Shown here: piece by piece, positions 21,452 to 24,152 of the stretch | Layout of the letters: every line of letters begins with the position of its first letter | How positions within the stretch are numbered: position 1 is the first letter of the stretch | Origin: an uncultured Eubacteriales bacterium | GTDB taxonomy: Bacteria; Bacillota; Clostridia; Oscillospirales; Oscillospiraceae | Length of the DNA stretch: 24,152 bases | Assembly (NCBI GenBank): GCA_900549705.1 | Contig: URPI01000014.1 | Coordinates: forward strand, 1 to 24,152 | Reading direction: 5' to 3' | Program-made: the position numbers and the translations under genes | Notes under the pieces: model-generated | Seen by the model: only the letters and a program-made list of their open reading frames with translations | Told to the model about the DNA's origin: nothing | The model's database searches: none

Positions 21452-23749
21452 ATGGCTTTAAAAGGTCTTGACATTTTTAAGCTGTCTCCTAAGAAGAACT
21501 GTAAGGAGTGCGGCAACCCCACCTGTATGGCATTCTGCATGAAGGTGGCTCAGGGCGCAGTGTCCATCGACAAGTGCCCGTATTTCTCTGATGACGCAAA
21601 GGCAATGCTCAACGAGCAGACTGCACCTCCCATGAAGACCATTACCGTCGGTAATGACCTGAAGCTGGGCGGCGAGACCGTGCTGTTCCGTCACGAGAAG
21701 ACCCTGGTGAACAAGAACCTGTTCGCCGTTCCCGTCTGCACCGACATGGATGCCGCCCAGGTGGATGCCAAGCTGGCTGACATGGCAAAGGTGGACTACG
21801 AGCGTATCGGCGAGCGGATGTACGTGGAATTTGTCTACGTCAAGAGCCACGGCAATGATGCCGAGGCAACCGTGGAGCTGGTGAAGAAGGCCATGGCTAC
21901 CGACCGTGCCCTGGTGCTGGACATCAAGGACGTGGAAGTTGCCAAGGCAGCCGTGGAAGTCTGCAAGGCTGGCAAGCCCATCCTCAACGGCGCTACCCCC
22001 GACAACTGGGAGGCCATGAATGCTGTTGCCACCGCCGCCGGTGTTACCCTGGGCGTTTCTGCCGGCAACATCTCCGACCTGTATGACCTGGTCAAGAAGC
22101 TGGAAGCTGCCGGCAACAAGAACCTGGTGCTGGACGTGACCGCCAACACCGCCAAGGAGACTTTGGCAAACGCTGTCCAGGTGCGTCGTACCGCTCTGGT
22201 GGACGGCGACCGCAGCTTCGGCTATCCCTCCATCGTGAACCTGGCCAAGCTGGCAAAGGGCAACAAGCAGCTGCAGATTGCCTACGCCGCCATGTTCACC
22301 GAGCGCTATGCTTCCATCATTGTCATGGAGCAGATGGACTACACCGCAGCCCTGCCTCTGTACGGCCTGCGTCAGAACATCTACACCGACCCCCAGAAGC
22401 CCATGAAGGTGGAGTCCAAGATTTACCCCCTGAACGGCGCTGACGAAAACAGCCCCTGCGCGCTGACCGTTGACTTCGCCCTGACCTACTTCCTGGTTTC
22501 CGGCGAACTGGAGCGCTCCAACCAGCCCGTCAACCTGATTATCTCCGACGCTTCCGGTATGTCCGTTCTGACTGCCTGGGCTGCCGGTAAGTTCTCCTCC
22601 AGCACCATCAAGAAGACCTTCGAGACCCTGGACATCGAGAACAAGATTAAGAACCGCACCCTGATCATCCCCGGCAAGGTTGCCGTGATGAAGGGCGAAA
22701 TTGCTGAGAAGCTGCCCGGCTGGAACGTGGTTGTCGGTCCTCTGGAAGCTGTTCAGCTGCCCAAGTACATGAAGGATAAGGAATACGAGGCTGCCGCCAA
22801 GGCCGCCGCTGCCGAGGCTGCTGCCAAGGCCGCTTCCGCTCCCAAGGAGGAAGTCAAGGAGCTGTCCTTTGACGAGCTGCTGGCTACCAAGGTGCCCAAG
22901 ATTGAGGTTGTGGACATGGGCGTGCACTACGCCGGTCACAATCCTGAGTCCCCCACCTTCGTCACCATCGGCGAGAGAATCCACTGCATCTCCCCCGCCA
23001 TCCGCAAGGCCATGGACGAGCGGGATCCCGCTCCCATCCTGAAGCGTGCTGCCGAGCAGATTGCTGCCGGTGCCACCTATCTGGACGTGAACATCGGACC
23101 TGCCGAGAAGGACGGTCCCGAACGCATGATGTGGGCTGTCAAGCTGCTGCAGGAGAACTTCGACAACGTGCCCCTGGCTCTGGATACCGCCAACAAGAAG
23201 GCCATCGAAGCCGGTATCAAGGTTTACAACCGTACCAACGGCAAGCCCATCGTCAACTCTGCTGACGCGGGTTCCCGTATCTCCAACATCGACCTGGCTG
23301 CTGCCAACGATGCCATCTGTATCGCTCTTTGCTCCGCTGACGGTATCGCAAAGGACAACGAGGAGCGGATGATGCACTGCCGGAATATGCTGGAGCGCGG
23401 CCTGTCCCACGGCATGGACGCCACCGACCTGTGGTTTGACCCCCTGTTCCTGGTGGTCAAGGGTATGCAGGACAAGCAGATGGACGTGCTGAATGCCATC
23501 AAGCTGTTCGCTGACGAAGGCCTGAAGTCCACCGGCGGTCTGTCCAACAACTCCAACGGTGCGCCCAAGAAGGTTCGTCCCATCATGGACTCCGCTCTGG
23601 TGGCTATGGCAATGATGCAGGGTCTGACCTCCGCCATTGTCAACCCCTGTGACCTGCGCCTGATGGAAACCATCAAGTCCTGCGACATCTTCAAGAACCA
23701 TATGCTGTACTCCGACAGCTACCTGGGCGACCGTCCCGACCTGCTGTAA
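21452..23749 (+). CDS. acsC/acsE: AcsC-AcsE fusion: corrinoid protein gamma subunit joined to methyl-THF methyltransferase
   Basis: A 765-residue two-enzyme protein. Residues 1 to about 440 match AcsC. The N-terminal [4Fe-4S] motif is Cys17-X2-Cys20-X4-Cys25-X16-Cys42. A TIM-barrel middle and a corrinoid-binding region with SDASGMSVLTAWAAGKF and NRTLIIPGKVAVMKGE follow. An Ala/Lys/Glu-rich linker covers about 447-475. Residues about 483-765 match AcsE, the pterin-binding methyltransferase, with TIGERIHC, YLDVNIGPAEKDG, LALDTANKKAIEAG, DLWFDPLFL and GLSNNSNGAP. The last preserves the Asn that contacts the methyl-THF methyl group. In Moorella these are separate proteins of about 446 and 262 residues. 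No stop, frameshift or internal ribosome site was seen at the joint. AGGAAGGAGG sets the start. The fusion would tie methyl donor enzyme and acceptor together. Confidence 0.9.
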   Translation: MALKGLDIFKLSPKKNCKECGNPTCMAFCMKVAQGAVSIDKCPYFSDDAKAMLNEQTAPPMKTITVGNDLKLGGETVLFRHEKTLVNKNLFAVPVCTDMDAAQVDAKLADMAKVDYERIGERMYVEFVYVKSHGNDAEATVELVKKAMATDRALVLDIKDVEVAKAAVEVCKAGKPILNGATPDNWEAMNAVATAAGVTLGVSAGNISDLYDLVKKLEAAGNKNLVLDVTANTAKETLANAVQVRRTALVDGDRSFGYPSIVNLAKLAKGNKQLQIAYAAMFTERYASIIVMEQMDYTAALPLYGLRQNIYTDPQKPMKVESKIYPLNGADENSPCALTVDFALTYFLVSGELERSNQPVNLIISDASGMSVLTAWAAGKFSSSTIKKTFETLDIENKIKNRTLIIPGKVAVMKGEIAEKLPGWNVVVGPLEAVQLPKYMKDKEYEAAAKAAAAEAAAKAASAPKEEVKELSFDELLATKVPKIEVVDMGVHYAGHNPESPTFVTIGERIHCISPAIRKAMDERDPAPILKRAAEQIAAGATYLDVNIGPAEKDGPERMMWAVKLLQENFDNVPLALDTANKKAIEAGIKVYNRTNGKPIVNSADAGSRISNIDLAAANDAICIALCSADGIAKDNEERMMHCRNMLERGLSHGMDATDLWFDPLFLVVKGMQDKQMDVLNAIKLFADEGLKSTGGLSNNSNGAPKKVRPIMDSALVAMAMMQGLTSAIVNPCDLRLMETIKSCDIFKNHMLYSDSYLGDRPDLL

Positions 23750-23773
23750 GAGCTTACTGACATCCCCGCGCAC

Positions 23774-23807
23774 AATGGCTGGGAGGGAATGCTCCCTCCC
23801 AGCCATT
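23774..23807. terminator. Strong hairpin after acsC/acsE
   Basis: A perfect 15-bp stem (AATGGCTGGGAGGGA at 23774-23788 with its complement at 23793-23807) and a 4-base loop. Only a weak T content follows (TCTCATT), so it may be a less efficient terminator or an mRNA-stabilising structure. It lies 25 bp after the stop. Confidence 0.65.
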
Positions 23808-23864
23808 CTCATTGGGCGGGCTTCTTCCCTCTGGCACGAAGTACCCGTGTCTTCCACAGCACCA

Positions 23865-23937
23865 GTAGGGGCGGCTCGAAGTCGCCCGCTGGCGGGGTGC
23901 CTCCCCGCCACTGTAGGGGTCGCCTAGCAGGCGACCC
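23865..23937. repeat. Tandem of three palindromic repeat units
   Basis: Three adjacent GC-rich palindromes: GTAGGGGCGGCTCGAAGTCG... at 23865-23889, TGGCGGGG/CCCCGCCA at 23890-23910, and GGGTCGCCT/AGGCGACCC at 23917-23937. Each GTAGGGG start is related to the repeat at 9629 and, inverted, to those at 1 and 9879. No coding sequence is seen in 23750-24152. Confidence 0.7.
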
Positions 23938-23995
23938 GCCGCTTCCGGAACAACTGGGTGCATTGTATGGAAGCAGCCGTCGCTACCTCCCCTTG

Positions 23996-24152
23996 GCTTC
24001 CCCCGGGGGGAAGCTGCTGAGCGTAGCGAGGCTGATGAGGGGCGGCGATAGCTAAAAGTTTCAGATTTCCCCGTTAAGTGGAGAAAACCAGAACATATGC
24101 CATTCATCCAGCTGCATCCATTTACCAACCTGTCGCCACCCCTCATCAGCCA
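23996..24152. repeat. Second composite inverted repeat, cut by the window end
   Basis: GCTTCCCCC/GGGGGGAAGC (23996-24014) forms a hairpin. GGCTGATGAGGGG (24030-24042) recurs in inverted form as CCCCTCATCAGCC (24139-24151). Between them CATATGCCATTCA (24094-24106) repeats the core of the composite element at 9629-9902. The right flank is missing. Confidence 0.65.

Noticed and set aside
21458..23911. An open frame of over 800 codons antisense to acsC/acsE
   Set aside because: It mirrors a strongly codon-biased gene, has a low-complexity Gly/His/Val/Leu-rich translation, and has no recognisable domain. The plus-strand protein matches known families over its whole length.

Overview
The window reads as a chromosomal stretch of an anaerobic Gram-positive bacterium of the class Clostridia, probably near Oscillospiraceae/Oscillospirales. 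The evidence is strong AGGAGG-type ribosome sites, sigma-A promoters, GC-rich coding with CTG/AAG/GCC codon preference, Wood-Ljungdahl (CODH/ACS) corrinoid-protein genes, and palindromic intergenic repeats of the GGCTCCCTC...GAGGGAGCTG kind. The taxonomic placement is an inference. No rRNA, tRNA, CRISPR array, transposase or phage gene was recognised.

Layout. 1-170: edge copy of a dispersed repeat and a promoter. 171-3513: two overlapping genes for a heterodimeric ABC exporter. 3620-5421, minus strand: an ECF-like sigma factor and a membrane-anchored partner, probably an anti-sigma factor, visibly lower in GC than their surroundings. 5681-9565: a PhnD-PhnC-PhnE-PhnE phosphonate/organophosphate-type importer; the binding-protein gene has its own promoter and terminator. 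9566-10000: a composite inverted repeat. 10001-12784: a tight cluster of a CpdB/5'-nucleotidase-type metallophosphatase, SurE and a DEDDh exonuclease, all apparently cytoplasmic. 12974-14505: a TetR regulator and a 7-TM orphan membrane protein that share a palindromic operator. 14577-16486, minus strand: a MotA/ExbB-like plus MotB/OmpA-like ion-driven motor pair resembling ZorAB but without Zorya effectors. 17076-19216: a DUF4867-like protein and an L-fucose/L-arabinose isomerase-family enzyme. 19476-23749: a CooC/AcsF-type nickel ATPase, AcsD, and a 765-residue protein that joins AcsC (corrinoid iron-sulfur protein large subunit) to AcsE (methyl-tetrahydrofolate methyltransferase). 23750-24152: a strong hairpin and more dispersed repeats.

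How the parts fit. The last operon supplies the methyl-transfer branch of acetyl-CoA synthesis: methyl-THF to the corrinoid protein (AcsC/AcsD). The catalytic CODH and ACS subunits are not in the window. The importer and the three phosphohydrolase/nuclease genes together suggest uptake or internal recycling of phosphorylated compounds such as nucleotides. The most unusual observations are the AcsC-AcsE fusion, the isolated ZorAB-like motor, the binding protein without a lipobox, the palindrome-controlled TetR/7-TM pair, and the composite inverted repeats.
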